Positions 36,343 to 44,047 of a stretch of DNA of 64,000 nt are shown here, piece by piece. The notes under the pieces were generated by a model. It was not told the DNA's origin, did not search any database, and worked only from the letters and a program-made list of their open reading frames with translations. The stretch is from Desulfatibacillum alkenivorans DSM 16219 (GTDB taxonomy: Bacteria > Desulfobacterota > Desulfobacteria > Desulfobacterales > Desulfatibacillaceae), in assembly GCF_900142135.1 (NCBI RefSeq), contig NZ_FQZU01000010.1, positions 62,001-126,000 on the forward strand. Reading direction: 5' to 3'. Made by a program: the position numbers and the translations under genes. How positions within the stretch are numbered: position 1 is the first letter of the stretch; each line of letters opens with the position of its first letter.

Positions 36343-36357
36343 AGGGAGCCAAAGCAA

Positions 36358-36876
36358 ATGCGGACATCCGTGTACATTGACGGCTTCAACCTCTATTATC
36401 GCGCTCTGAAGAACACCTCCTACAAGTGGCTGGACCTGAAGCAGCTCGCGGCCAATTTGCTTCAGCCAAAACACGTAATTACCGAAATAAAATACTTCAC
36501 GGCCATTGTCTCCGGTATTTTTGACGCCCGCCAACCCATCCGGCAAAAGACTTACATCCGGGCTTTGGAAAGCTACATCCCTGAGGTTTCCGTCCACTAT
36601 GGTCATTTTCTGAGTCACACGGCGTCTTTACCCAGATCTCCTTTAACCCAGCCTCCCAGCTTCGCCAATGTCATTAAAACCGAGGAAAAAGGATCCGACG
36701 TCAATTTGGCCGTGCATCTTCTTAACGATGCGTGGCTGGATAAATACGATTGCGCTATAGTCATTTCGAACGACAGCGACCTGGCTGAACCCTTGCGTCT
36801 AATTCGTGAGCAAAATGGCAAATTGCTCGGTCTCTTATCCCCTCTTGTCCAGGGACATCCCTCCCAAGAACTGTAG
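36358..36876 (+). CDS. NYN domain putative ribonuclease cut short by an in-frame amber codon
   Basis: 172 residues up to TAG at 36874-36876. The NYN motifs are intact: VYIDGFNLYYRAL, EKGSDVNLAVHLL and VISNDSDLAEPL. The frame continues past TAG for 34 more codons to TGA at 36979-36981 and reads KHAHFVKRIRKGVLKVSQLP followed by SMIPGTNITKPPSW. That is the expected C-terminal tail of this family, so the intact product would be about 207 residues. A CAG to TAG change would explain it. The truncated protein keeps all acidic catalytic residues and may still be active. Start ATG 36358 follows AGGGAG. Confidence 0.8.
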   Translation: MRTSVYIDGFNLYYRALKNTSYKWLDLKQLAANLLQPKHVITEIKYFTAIVSGIFDARQPIRQKTYIRALESYIPEVSVHYGHFLSHTASLPRSPLTQPPSFANVIKTEEKGSDVNLAVHLLNDAWLDKYDCAIVISNDSDLAEPLRLIREQNGKLLGLLSPLVQGHPSQEL

Positions 36877-37081
36877 AAACACGCCCATTTTGTCAAACGC
36901 ATCCGCAAAGGCGTCTTGAAAGTCTCTCAACTGCCATCAATGATACCCGGGACCAATATAACCAAGCCGCCTTCCTGGTGAATTATCCCCGCAATACCCC
37001 AAAGAACGGACAGTGTAAGGTGTAATATCTGTTCAGGTAACAGGGCAGCCCTATTTGCGAAGTGACTTGTTCTGGGAGGCG

Positions 37082-38107
37082 TCAATCCAGCTGAAATCGC
37101 TCCCGCAGCCTTTGGGAAAGCTCCCGCACCACGCCGAAAGCCTTTTCCACGGTGACCTCGCCGTCCGGGTTGATCAGGCAGCAGGTGGCCGGGGAAATAA
37201 GGCTTTGGGCGAAAAGCATGTCCCGGTCCACGCCCCGGGAAGCCAGTTCATCCCACAGGCTCACCAGATACTCCTCCAGGGTGGAAATGCCCTCTTTTTC
37301 AAAAGGCTCCACATTGGTGGGAACGATTCCCCAGACCAGGGTATTGCCCTTTTCCAAGAATTCCTTGATGGCTTTATGGTACGAGGTGAACACGTTCCCG
37401 TTGGAATAGACGTCCAGGGACAGGATGTCCATGTCCAGGCCCAAGAGAAAATCCCAGGAAGGATTTCCGCATAAATGAACGCCCCGGGGCCGGTCGATCA
37501 TGGCGAAAAACTGGTCCAGGTCCTTCTTGGCTTTCATGTCGTCGTATCCGGAAAGGGCGGAGAACACGAACTGCAGGCCCGGTTCGTCCACAAACATGAA
37601 GGCGTTGGGGTTCAAGGCCTGCAGCCGGGTGAGCTGCACGTTCACCCTTTTAGCCATGAACTCCATCATAAAAGGCCGCACCATATCGTCGAAGATAATG
37701 GGCCGGTCGTTTTCGTCCTTCACGTTAAAACCGAAGCTCACCGGGCCTTCCAATTGCCCGCGCACGGCCTTTTTTTGAGACAGATCCATCTCCAGAAAAC
37801 GATGGTAAACCGCGGAGTATTGGGGGCTTACGTCAAAATACGCAGGCTCCTCAAAATGAGCCATGGCTTCTTCCAACTCCAGGGCGAATTTTTCGGAGGA
37901 AAAGCTCAGCAACTGGTTTTCCATGTCCAGGACAATGCCCGGAAAATGCTCCGAAGCCTGGACGTACATGTCCTCGTAATACGAAAGCCTGGGCAGTTGA
38001 GGCCAAAACGGGACGTCCAGGGACCACGCAAGGTCCAGGGCCCTGTTTGCGTCCGTATGGGGCATGACGGCCATGGCCGTGGTGCGAAGATTTCCGGGTA
38101 TGGGCAT
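37082..38107 (-). CDS. Core-MetE methionine synthase-like protein (possible folate-independent type)
   Basis: 341 residues, corresponding to the C-terminal catalytic barrel of MetE without the N-terminal half. Zinc-site positions are visible: GVHLCGNPSWD (His and Cys), DILSLDVYS (an Asp where MetE has Glu) and SLISPATCCLINPDGEV (Cys). Stand-alone core-MetE proteins include the MesA-MesD families, which take methyl groups from corrinoid proteins rather than folate. The MesB type occurs in anaerobes with the Wood-Ljungdahl pathway, which fits here, but assignment needs an alignment. Start ATG 38107 has AGGAGG 6 bases upstream. An ATG at 38113 overlaps the CDF stop as ATGA. It is the last gene of the csoR-CDF operon. 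Confidence 0.82.
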   Translation of the reverse strand: MPIPGNLRTTAMAVMPHTDANRALDLAWSLDVPFWPQLPRLSYYEDMYVQASEHFPGIVLDMENQLLSFSSEKFALELEEAMAHFEEPAYFDVSPQYSAVYHRFLEMDLSQKKAVRGQLEGPVSFGFNVKDENDRPIIFDDMVRPFMMEFMAKRVNVQLTRLQALNPNAFMFVDEPGLQFVFSALSGYDDMKAKKDLDQFFAMIDRPRGVHLCGNPSWDFLLGLDMDILSLDVYSNGNVFTSYHKAIKEFLEKGNTLVWGIVPTNVEPFEKEGISTLEEYLVSLWDELASRGVDRDMLFAQSLISPATCCLINPDGEVTVEKAFGVVRELSQRLRERFQLD

Positions 38108-38109
38108 GT

Positions 38110-39111
38110 TCATCCTCCTGAATGTTGAGCGTCATGGCAATGGCATCGGCATTCGTGGTCCTGACAGGCGCGAACTTCCACGTTAACATGGGCCGCGTTG
38201 GGCAAATCCGCAAGTCTTGCCTGATACTCCTCGGGCTGGCGCCCCTCTCCGGTAACCACCGTGGCCAGGATGGACACCTCCTTGGAACCCAGCCTCCATA
38301 CGTGCAGGTCGGCTATGCGGCTTTCGCCGTCCGACTCAATCAGTTCCACCGCCTGCTTGCGGATTTCCGGGTCAATCTCGCCGTCCAGCAGGATTAACCC
38401 TGTGTCCTTGAGCAATCCGTAGGCCCACCTGCTTATAAGCAATCCTCCCACAATTCCCATGACCGGGTCCAGAAAAGACCAGCCAAGGTATCTGCCGGCC
38501 AAAAGAGCGGCCAGGGCGAACACGGAGGTCAGAGTGTCGGCGATTACGTGTAAATAGGCGGCCTTGTAGTTTTGGTCCTGATGGCTGTGATCGTGACCAT
38601 GGTCGTGGTCATGATCGTGGTGATGGTGGGAATGGCCGTGGTCGTGTCCGTGTTCTCCGGAGTTGTGCAAAATAAACACGCTGGCGCCGTTGACGGTCAG
38701 GCCGACGATGGTCACCAGAATGGCCTCGTCAAAGGCGATGGACACCGGGTTGAAAAGACGGTGGATGGACTCGTAAATCATCCACAGGGCCGTTGTCCCT
38801 AAAAACAGGGCGCTGGTGTATCCCCCCAGAATTCCGAATTTGCCCGTTCCAAAGGAAAACCTGCTGGATTCCATGTGCTTCCTGGCCAGCAAATATGCGG
38901 CGTAGCTGATGCCCAGGGCGAATGCATGGGTTCCCATGTGCCAGCCGTCGGCCAAGAGGGCCATGGACCCGGTGAGGTATCCTGCGGTTATCTCGACAAT
39001 CATGGTGGATGCGGTGAGCAAGACCACCATGAGGGTGCGCTTTTCGTTCTTGCCGTCAGACTCGCCGAAGTGGTGGTCATGGGCGATTTTGTTTACGGTC
39101 TTTGAATGCAA
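38110..39111 (-). CDS. dmeF: Cation diffusion facilitator, DmeF-type Co/Ni/Zn efflux
   Basis: 333 residues. Six membrane helices with MALLADGWHMGTHAFALGIS in the second segment, the metal-site HxxxD typical of CDF proteins. The loop between helices 4 and 5 is strongly His-rich (runs of His, Asp and Gly such as HGHSHHHHDHDHDHGHDHSH). The cytoplasmic C-terminal domain begins KDTGLILLDGEIDPEIRKQA and ends in a His/Cys-rich tail. DmeF proteins export Co2+ and Ni2+. TTG 39111, 16 bases after the regulator stop, was preferred. Another TTG at 39165 overlaps the regulator by 38 bases. It is in an operon with a CsoR/RcnR-type regulator and a MetE-like gene. Confidence 0.88.
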   Translation of the reverse strand: MHSKTVNKIAHDHHFGESDGKNEKRTLMVVLLTASTMIVEITAGYLTGSMALLADGWHMGTHAFALGISYAAYLLARKHMESSRFSFGTGKFGILGGYTSALFLGTTALWMIYESIHRLFNPVSIAFDEAILVTIVGLTVNGASVFILHNSGEHGHDHGHSHHHHDHDHDHGHDHSHQDQNYKAAYLHVIADTLTSVFALAALLAGRYLGWSFLDPVMGIVGGLLISRWAYGLLKDTGLILLDGEIDPEIRKQAVELIESDGESRIADLHVWRLGSKEVSILATVVTGEGRQPEEYQARLADLPNAAHVNVEVRACQDHECRCHCHDAQHSGG

Positions 39112-39127
39112 CTTCCTATACTCCCGG

Positions 39128-39400
39128 CTAACGTATTTTTTGTAAGTGATCCACGAGTTCGTCAATCACGGCCTGGTCGTTTTCCATGGCCGCCTGGGCG
39201 ATGCAGCCCCGGAGGTGGTCCCCCAATACCTGGGTCCATACCCCCTTGAGCGCCCCGGAAGCCGAGGCGATCTGCCGCAAAACCTCGATGCAGTCCCGGT
39301 TTTGCTCCACCATCTTGGCGAGGCCCCGGATTTGTCCCTCGATTCTCGCCAGCCTTTTGATCAATCTTTCCTTGTCCTGGTCCGTGCCGCACAAGCTCAT
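39128..39400 (-). CDS. dmeR: CsoR/RcnR family metal-responsive repressor (DmeR-like)
   Basis: 90 residues from ATG 39400. This all-helical family (DUF156) is seen in RLIKRLARIEGQIRGLAKMV, NRDCIEVLRQIASASGALKG and LGDHLRGCIAQAA. The metal-site positions include the Cys of NRDCIEV and the His of LGDHLRGC. CsoR/RcnR proteins bind Cu(I), Ni or Co and release their operator. The downstream exporter suggests Co/Ni. A candidate operator lies in its promoter at 39433-39451. The longer open frame to 39457 was rejected because ATG 39400 begins the conserved family sequence. Confidence 0.9.
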   Translation of the reverse strand: MSLCGTDQDKERLIKRLARIEGQIRGLAKMVEQNRDCIEVLRQIASASGALKGVWTQVLGDHLRGCIAQAAMENDQAVIDELVDHLQKIR

Positions 39401-39428
39401 GGCTTTCCCCCGGTTAGAGTTCTTTTGT

Positions 39429-39457
39429 AGGATATAGGGGTATACCCTATACGTCAA
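39429..39457 (-). promoter_or_regulatory. dmeR promoter with overlapping CsoR/RcnR-type operator
   Basis: On the minus strand TTGACG (39452-39457) and TATCCT (39429-39434) are 17 bases apart. The spacer holds the G-tract dyad TATAGGGGTATACCCTATA (39433-39451), the pattern bound by RcnR/CsoR/DmeR proteins. Bound repressor would block the promoter, giving autoregulation of the operon. Confidence 0.78.
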
Positions 39458-39505
39458 GCGAAGAATCAGACAGGATGGAAAGGCCTTTCTGTTTTAGCTT
39501 GACGC

Positions 39506-39523
39506 ATAGTACATATGTACTAT
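39506..39523 (+). promoter_or_regulatory. Perfect 18-bp palindromic operator in the dnaE2-like promoter
   Basis: ATAGTACATATGTACTAT is a perfect palindrome. It overlaps the spacer and -10 of a promoter with TTGACG at 39499-39504 and TATATC at 39521-39526. A repressor site here would switch the polymerase gene. DnaE2 genes are commonly in the LexA regulon, so a LexA-type box is the first guess, but the motif is not a known LexA consensus. Confidence 0.6.
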
Positions 39524-39616
39524 ATCCTGACTCAAAAACAGACTCCTTGCCGGCGGCTCATTGGCTTTCGTTCGCCCCGGCGCGGGGCCTTTAGCGTCTG
39601 CAACCGGAGAAAAAGC

Positions 39617-42259
39617 GTGTTCGCTCATTTGCATGTCCATAGCGGGTTTTCGTTCATGTACGGAACCTTTTTGCCCGAAGCCCTGGCCGCAAAAGCCAAG
39701 GAGGCGGGGTTCAACGCCGCAGCCCTTACGGATAAAAACGGGGTTTACGGGGCCGTGCGTTTTTGCGCGGCGGCGGAAAAGCTCGGCGTGCATGCGGTGA
39801 TCGGGACGCAGTTGACCATCGAAGGGCGGGACGACCTGGTGCTGCTGGCGCGTTCGCCCCTGGGATACAATAATTTATGCCGGCTTATCACATTGGCCCA
39901 TGAGTACGGTCCGCGGGACCAGCCCGCCTGTCCGGAGAAATTTCTGGCGCTGCACAGCCGGGATATCGTTTGCCTGACCGGAGGCAGGGACGGGAGGTTT
40001 TGCAAGCTGGTGGAAGGAGCGGAAGGCACGCAGTACCGCCGGGCCTGCGGCTGGGTCTGGCGTTTGCAGGAAATTTTCGGCAGGGAAAACGTATTCGTTG
40101 AGATTCAAAACGCGGGAACGCCTTACGACGCCCGCATCATGCACATCATGGCCCGGGTTGCGGAAAAGGCGGGCGCCCCATTGGCTGCGACCAACGACGT
40201 GGTTTGCCTGGAGCCCGCCGACCTGCCCGTGCATCAGGCCCTGGTGGACATCCAGAACCAGGTGCATCATCGCGCCTGTCAGGCCAGGGAAAGCAGGGAG
40301 TATTATCTGAAAAGTCAGGAGGACATGGCTAAATTGATTCCCTATCCCCAGGCCCTGGAAAACACGGGGATCATAGCCCATGAGTGCCGGGCCATGCTTC
40401 CCCTGGGTAAAAGCAGCCCGCCTGTGTTTCCGGTTCCGCCGGGCATGTCCCAGGACCAGGCCCTGGCCAAGCTCTGCTACCGGAGCCTGGCGAGGCGCTT
40501 CAATCCCCTGGACCTGAAGGTCCTCCGGCGCCTGGAAAAGGAGTTGGGGCATATCCGCAGGCGGGATTTGTCCGGGTATTTTCTGCTGGTCAAGGAGATC
40601 CATTCATTCGCCAAAACGCGGCGCATCCGGGGCACGGTGCGGGGCAGCGCGGCCGGGTCTTTGGTGCTGCATTTGCTTTTGGGCGGGGTGAATCCTTTGG
40701 AGCATCGCCTGTTGTTTGAACGATTTTTGAACAACGGCAGGCTGGACATGCCGGATGTGGATATGGATTTCGATTCCCTGCGGCGGGACGAGATTTTTGA
40801 ATACCTCATGGAAAAATATCCCAATCAGGCCGCCATGGTGGCCACGGTTTCCACTTTTCGGGCCAGGGGGGCGCTGCGCAGCCTGGGCCGGGCCTTGGGA
40901 TACTCCTACGAAAAAATCGACCGCCTCACCCAGTTCGTGCCCCATTTTTTACGTTCCCATGACATCCGTAAGGCCATTGAGCGCATGCCGGAACTGGAGG
41001 GCAGCCCCTTGCTTCAGGAAGACGAACTCCTGTGGCTGGCGGAGAAGATTTCCGGCCTGCCCCACAACCTTTCCGTGCACCTGGGCGGGATGGTGCTTAC
41101 GCCCGGCGAGATTTTCAACTGGAGCCCCTTGCAGACCTCCCGGAAAGGCATTCCCGTGGTCCAGTTCGACAAGGACGACGTGGAGGCCCTGGGCCTGGTC
41201 AAGCTGGACATCCTGGGGCTGCGCATGCATTCCGCCCTCCAGGCCGGGGTGGAGTTGCTGGAGGAAAAAGGCGTTCGCCTTTGCCTGGACGAGGTTCCCC
41301 TGGACGATCCGGCCACGTTCCGTATGCTCCGCACCACTGATTCGGTGGGTGTGTTCCAGGTGGAGTCCCCGGGCCAGCGCCAGCTTTTGGGGCGGCTTCA
41401 GCCCAGGCATTTTGAGGATATCATTGCGGAAATCTCCCTGTTCCGGCCCGGCCCCATGTCCGGCGCCATGGTGGAGCCTTACGTGCTTCGCCGCAACAAC
41501 AAGGAGCCCGTGACCTATCCCCACCCGGATTTGAAACCCATCCTGGAAAGCACCTTCGGGGTGGTGTTGTTCCAGGAGCAGATTCTGGAGATCGCCCATG
41601 ACATCGCCGGGATGCCTTACGGCGAGGGGGACCGGATGCGGCGATCCCTCAGCAAGAAGGCGCCCCGGGCGGTGTTTCGGGAAATGGAGGAGGCCTTTGT
41701 AAAAGGATGCCTGAAAAAAGGATACGACAATCCCACGGCCCAGGCTTTTTTCGACCTCGTGGCCAGCTTTATGGGATACGGGTTCTGCAAGGCCCATGCG
41801 GCGTCTTTTGCGCACATTACGTACCAAAGCGCGTACTTGAAAACCCATTATCCCCTGGCTTTTTATTTTGGAATCCTGAACGCCGAGCACGTGGGCTCCT
41901 ATCCCCATAGCGTGATTCTGAACGAGGCCAGGCGCATGGGAATCTCCGTGCTTCAGCCCCATGTGAACAAAAGCGGCGTGCAGTATCAGGAGGAAAACGG
42001 CGGCATCCGCATCCCCTTGATTCGCATCAAGAACATCGGGCCGAAATATTGCGAAAAGATTATTCTGGAGCGGGAGAATGGCTTGTTTTTAAGCGCGGAC
42101 GACTTTACCAAACGGGTTTCTTTGCCCGCCAAGGCCCGTTTCAGCCTGGAAAAGGCGGGCGCCCTGAAAGGCCTGGACGGCGCCTGGAACGCGCCGCCCC
42201 CCGTGTTCCGGGATCCCGTGGTCACCTCCCCCGGCCTTTCGCCCCACGCGGCGAGGTAA
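39617..42259 (+). CDS. DnaE2-like error-prone DNA polymerase III alpha subunit, short C-terminus
   Basis: 880 residues from GTG 39617 (FAHLHVHSGFSFMYGTFLP). The N-terminal PHP domain is followed by the polymerase core with RGTVRGSAAGSLVLHL, the catalytic triad region MPDVDMDFDSLRRDEIF, the third-Asp region VVQFDKDDVEALGLVKLDILG and DFTKRVSLPAKARFS near the end. These match the DnaE2/DnaE class of C-family polymerases involved in induced mutagenesis. The usual DnaE2 length is about 1050; here the C-terminal OB and clamp-binding part is absent and the end reads PGLSPHAAR. The last bases coincide with one of two short direct repeats that flank the next module. GGAG lies upstream of the GTG. Confidence 0.85.
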   Translation: MFAHLHVHSGFSFMYGTFLPEALAAKAKEAGFNAAALTDKNGVYGAVRFCAAAEKLGVHAVIGTQLTIEGRDDLVLLARSPLGYNNLCRLITLAHEYGPRDQPACPEKFLALHSRDIVCLTGGRDGRFCKLVEGAEGTQYRRACGWVWRLQEIFGRENVFVEIQNAGTPYDARIMHIMARVAEKAGAPLAATNDVVCLEPADLPVHQALVDIQNQVHHRACQARESREYYLKSQEDMAKLIPYPQALENTGIIAHECRAMLPLGKSSPPVFPVPPGMSQDQALAKLCYRSLARRFNPLDLKVLRRLEKELGHIRRRDLSGYFLLVKEIHSFAKTRRIRGTVRGSAAGSLVLHLLLGGVNPLEHRLLFERFLNNGRLDMPDVDMDFDSLRRDEIFEYLMEKYPNQAAMVATVSTFRARGALRSLGRALGYSYEKIDRLTQFVPHFLRSHDIRKAIERMPELEGSPLLQEDELLWLAEKISGLPHNLSVHLGGMVLTPGEIFNWSPLQTSRKGIPVVQFDKDDVEALGLVKLDILGLRMHSALQAGVELLEEKGVRLCLDEVPLDDPATFRMLRTTDSVGVFQVESPGQRQLLGRLQPRHFEDIIAEISLFRPGPMSGAMVEPYVLRRNNKEPVTYPHPDLKPILESTFGVVLFQEQILEIAHDIAGMPYGEGDRMRRSLSKKAPRAVFREMEEAFVKGCLKKGYDNPTAQAFFDLVASFMGYGFCKAHAASFAHITYQSAYLKTHYPLAFYFGILNAEHVGSYPHSVILNEARRMGISVLQPHVNKSGVQYQEENGGIRIPLIRIKNIGPKYCEKIILERENGLFLSADDFTKRVSLPAKARFSLEKAGALKGLDGAWNAPPPVFRDPVVTSPGLSPHAAR
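42235..42253 (+). repeat. Left 19-bp direct repeat flanking the HigBA module
   Basis: CCTTTCGCCCCACGCGGCG here matches CCTCTCGCCCCACGCGGCG at 43931-43949 in 18 of 19 bases, in the same orientation. The first copy is the last part of the dnaE2-like frame; the second lies past the toxin promoter. Confidence 0.7.
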
Positions 42260-42265
42260 ATTTCC

Positions 42266-43471
42266 TTATAAAAACAGCCCCCTGACTTGACCCTGTCCCA
42301 CCTGTCTTGCCAGAATGCGGAAATTGTTGGATTTATATCTTGCCCTGCCCGCGACAATAGCGGGATGAATTCTCATCCGCGACGCCATGTCCAGGACGTT
42401 TTGAGTGGAAGGGGTTTGACTGACCGGGTGCTCCCGCCAAGCGCTGGACGGTAAAAGAGCTTCCTCCGCCCATTCGTCAGCCTCTCTTTCTTTTTTGTCT
42501 GCATCATCGTTTAAAGGAAGGCGAAGAGACAGATCATCAACAAAAATGGAGTCCCCCTTGTCCAAATGCCGCCCTATATGGGCCAATTCATGAAACAGGC
42601 AAAACCAGAAATTATCAAGCCTGTCATAGCGCAACGTCATTCCGATTACAGGCTTTTTTTGAGGAGTCATGATTGCGGCTCCGTCAATGTACATGCGGCT
42701 TAGCTGATTCTCAAAAATAACCTGTACGCCATATTGCGCTAAAAATTCCACAGCAGCTTTAGGGCCGCTTGGTACGGAGCTGAATTTGACCAAGTGCCTT
42801 AAAAAATCCAAGTCAATGCTTCCAGGCTTGTACTCGTTTTGTAGAGGAGCTTCTTTTGCGAGGCTCATGATTCGTAAACACCATGCCGCCACAGAATAGG
42901 GATCGCGGCGGGCGTTTTGCCGGGGGCTGTCAGTCGCACGAAAAACAGGCTCTGGGATGGCTGACATTCCTCCCGCCCTCCCTATAAAGGAACGCATAAT
43001 TTCTTCTGCGTGATCTGCAAGCGTTTTTCCCCGGCCTTCAATCCACCCTTGTTTTGCCATTTCCCTTAGTGGAAACTTTTGCCAATCCAGGCCTATCCGG
43101 TCATGGGGAAAAACGGCGTCAGGGTCTTGTAAAAGCACCTCTGCAGGTATTCCCAAATTTTTATGCAAAGCGCGCATCATTCTCAAGGTGGGCCGCATTT
43201 TACCGGAAAGCACTTCGGAGACTTTCGCCCTGGAGCCAATATACGGAATCAAATCCTTCTGCTCCAATTCCAGCCTATCCATTTCAAAACGGATGGCATC
43301 CGGGATGCTGGGCAGGCCAATAGGCTCCGCCATGTCTTCATAGTCCGACACCAGGATGCCCAAAACTTCCAGTTCATCCGCTTCCGGGCTGCCGGAAGGG
43401 GCGTCGATAATTTCGTCTATCCTGGCCAGGGCGGCTTCATAATCATTTTCGTTTCTAATTGGCTTAATCAT
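42266..43471 (-). CDS. higA: HigA-type antitoxin fused to ImmA/IrrE metallopeptidase domain
   Basis: 401 residues. The N-terminal 130 residues are a HigA-like XRE helix-turn-helix (LEQKDLIPYIGSRAKVSEVLSG, PTLRMMRALHKNLGIPAEVLL). The C-terminal part carries the ImmA/IrrE zinc peptidase motif LFHELAHIGRHL. HigA-IrrE fusions are known as toxin-antitoxin antitoxins. The partner HigB lies 22 bases upstream on the same strand. It is convergent with the dnaE2-like gene (6-base gap). Confidence 0.85.
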   Translation of the reverse strand: MIKPIRNENDYEAALARIDEIIDAPSGSPEADELEVLGILVSDYEDMAEPIGLPSIPDAIRFEMDRLELEQKDLIPYIGSRAKVSEVLSGKMRPTLRMMRALHKNLGIPAEVLLQDPDAVFPHDRIGLDWQKFPLREMAKQGWIEGRGKTLADHAEEIMRSFIGRAGGMSAIPEPVFRATDSPRQNARRDPYSVAAWCLRIMSLAKEAPLQNEYKPGSIDLDFLRHLVKFSSVPSGPKAAVEFLAQYGVQVIFENQLSRMYIDGAAIMTPQKKPVIGMTLRYDRLDNFWFCLFHELAHIGRHLDKGDSIFVDDLSLRLPLNDDADKKEREADEWAEEALLPSSAWREHPVSQTPSTQNVLDMASRMRIHPAIVAGRARYKSNNFRILARQVGQGQVRGLFL

Positions 43472-43493
43472 GGCTGATTACCTTCCATCACGC

Positions 43494-43802
43494 TTATATT
43501 GTTTCGGCGTCAATAGCATCGTACTCCTGATGGGTTCCTACGAATCTTATAAAAACCTGTTTCGTTTCGTAACTGATTTTAACGACGAGCCGATATTTGT
43601 TCCCTTTTATGTTGAATACCACCCTGCCGTTCTTAAGGATGCTCGCTGACCCGTATTCCGCCTTTATGTCCTGCGGGGAGTCCCATTGAGATTGCCTTGT
43701 CCTGGCAAACCATGCCTCCAATGGGCCTTGGGCGTCTTCATGCCCCGGCTCTTCCCAAAATTCCCGTAATGTTTTTCGGGCGATGATTCTGGTTTTTGGC
43801 AT
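43494..43802 (-). CDS. higB: HigB-type toxin (RelE superfamily mRNA interferase)
   Basis: 102 residues from ATG 43802 (MPKTRIIARKTLREFWE). The C-terminal core RVVFNIKGNKYRLVVKISYE and FIRFVGTHQEYDAIDA is the HigB/COG4680 signature. Such toxins cut mRNA on the ribosome. The gene comes before the antitoxin, the order typical of hig modules. A longer start at 43820 (TTG) is less likely because GGAGG lies between it and the ATG. Confidence 0.88.
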   Translation of the reverse strand: MPKTRIIARKTLREFWEEPGHEDAQGPLEAWFARTRQSQWDSPQDIKAEYGSASILKNGRVVFNIKGNKYRLVVKISYETKQVFIRFVGTHQEYDAIDAETI

Positions 43803-43930
43803 TTCCAGGCTTGCCTCCAAGGCGGATAAAAAGTGCTCCTAAAGTTTTGGCGGTTAAATGCTCCCGGAATTCTTAAATATTATTATTACCTAAAATAGGA
43901 ATATTGTCAATGTTTCAAGAAAACCTCCCG

Positions 43931-43949
43931 CCTCTCGCCCCACGCGGCG
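43931..43949 (+). repeat. Right 19-bp direct repeat flanking the HigBA module
   Basis: CCTCTCGCCCCACGCGGCG, partner of 42235-42253. Together they bracket about 1.68 kb with higA and higB. Confidence 0.7.
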
Positions 43950-43984
43950 CAATGATTCGGTTTGAGTATTGCGAACAAGCCGAT

Positions 43985-44018
43985 ACAAAAACAGGCCATA
44001 TAAAAACTATATGGCCTG
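43985..44018 (-). terminator. Intrinsic terminator of hisF
   Basis: CAGGCCATATA (43992-44002) pairs with TATATGGCCTG (44008-44018), and on the minus strand a run of T (AAAAAC on plus) follows. It lies 30 bases beyond the hisF stop. Confidence 0.85.
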
Positions 44019-44047
44019 CTGAATTGAATATTATATTTGTAACTGCT

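Larger units (their letters stand above)
36018..36357. other. Intergenic leader region of the second NYN gene
   Basis: No gene in 340 bases. Towards the right end it holds a promoter (36240-36269) and a terminator-like hairpin (36313-36342) that together form the NYN gene leader. The left part is AT-rich without a recognised element. Confidence 0.5.

Noticed and set aside
36874-36876. UAG as pyrrolysine in the NYN gene
   Set aside because: No Pyl machinery or methylamine methyltransferase is seen in the window, the position is not a known Pyl site, and a simple CAG to TAG change is enough.
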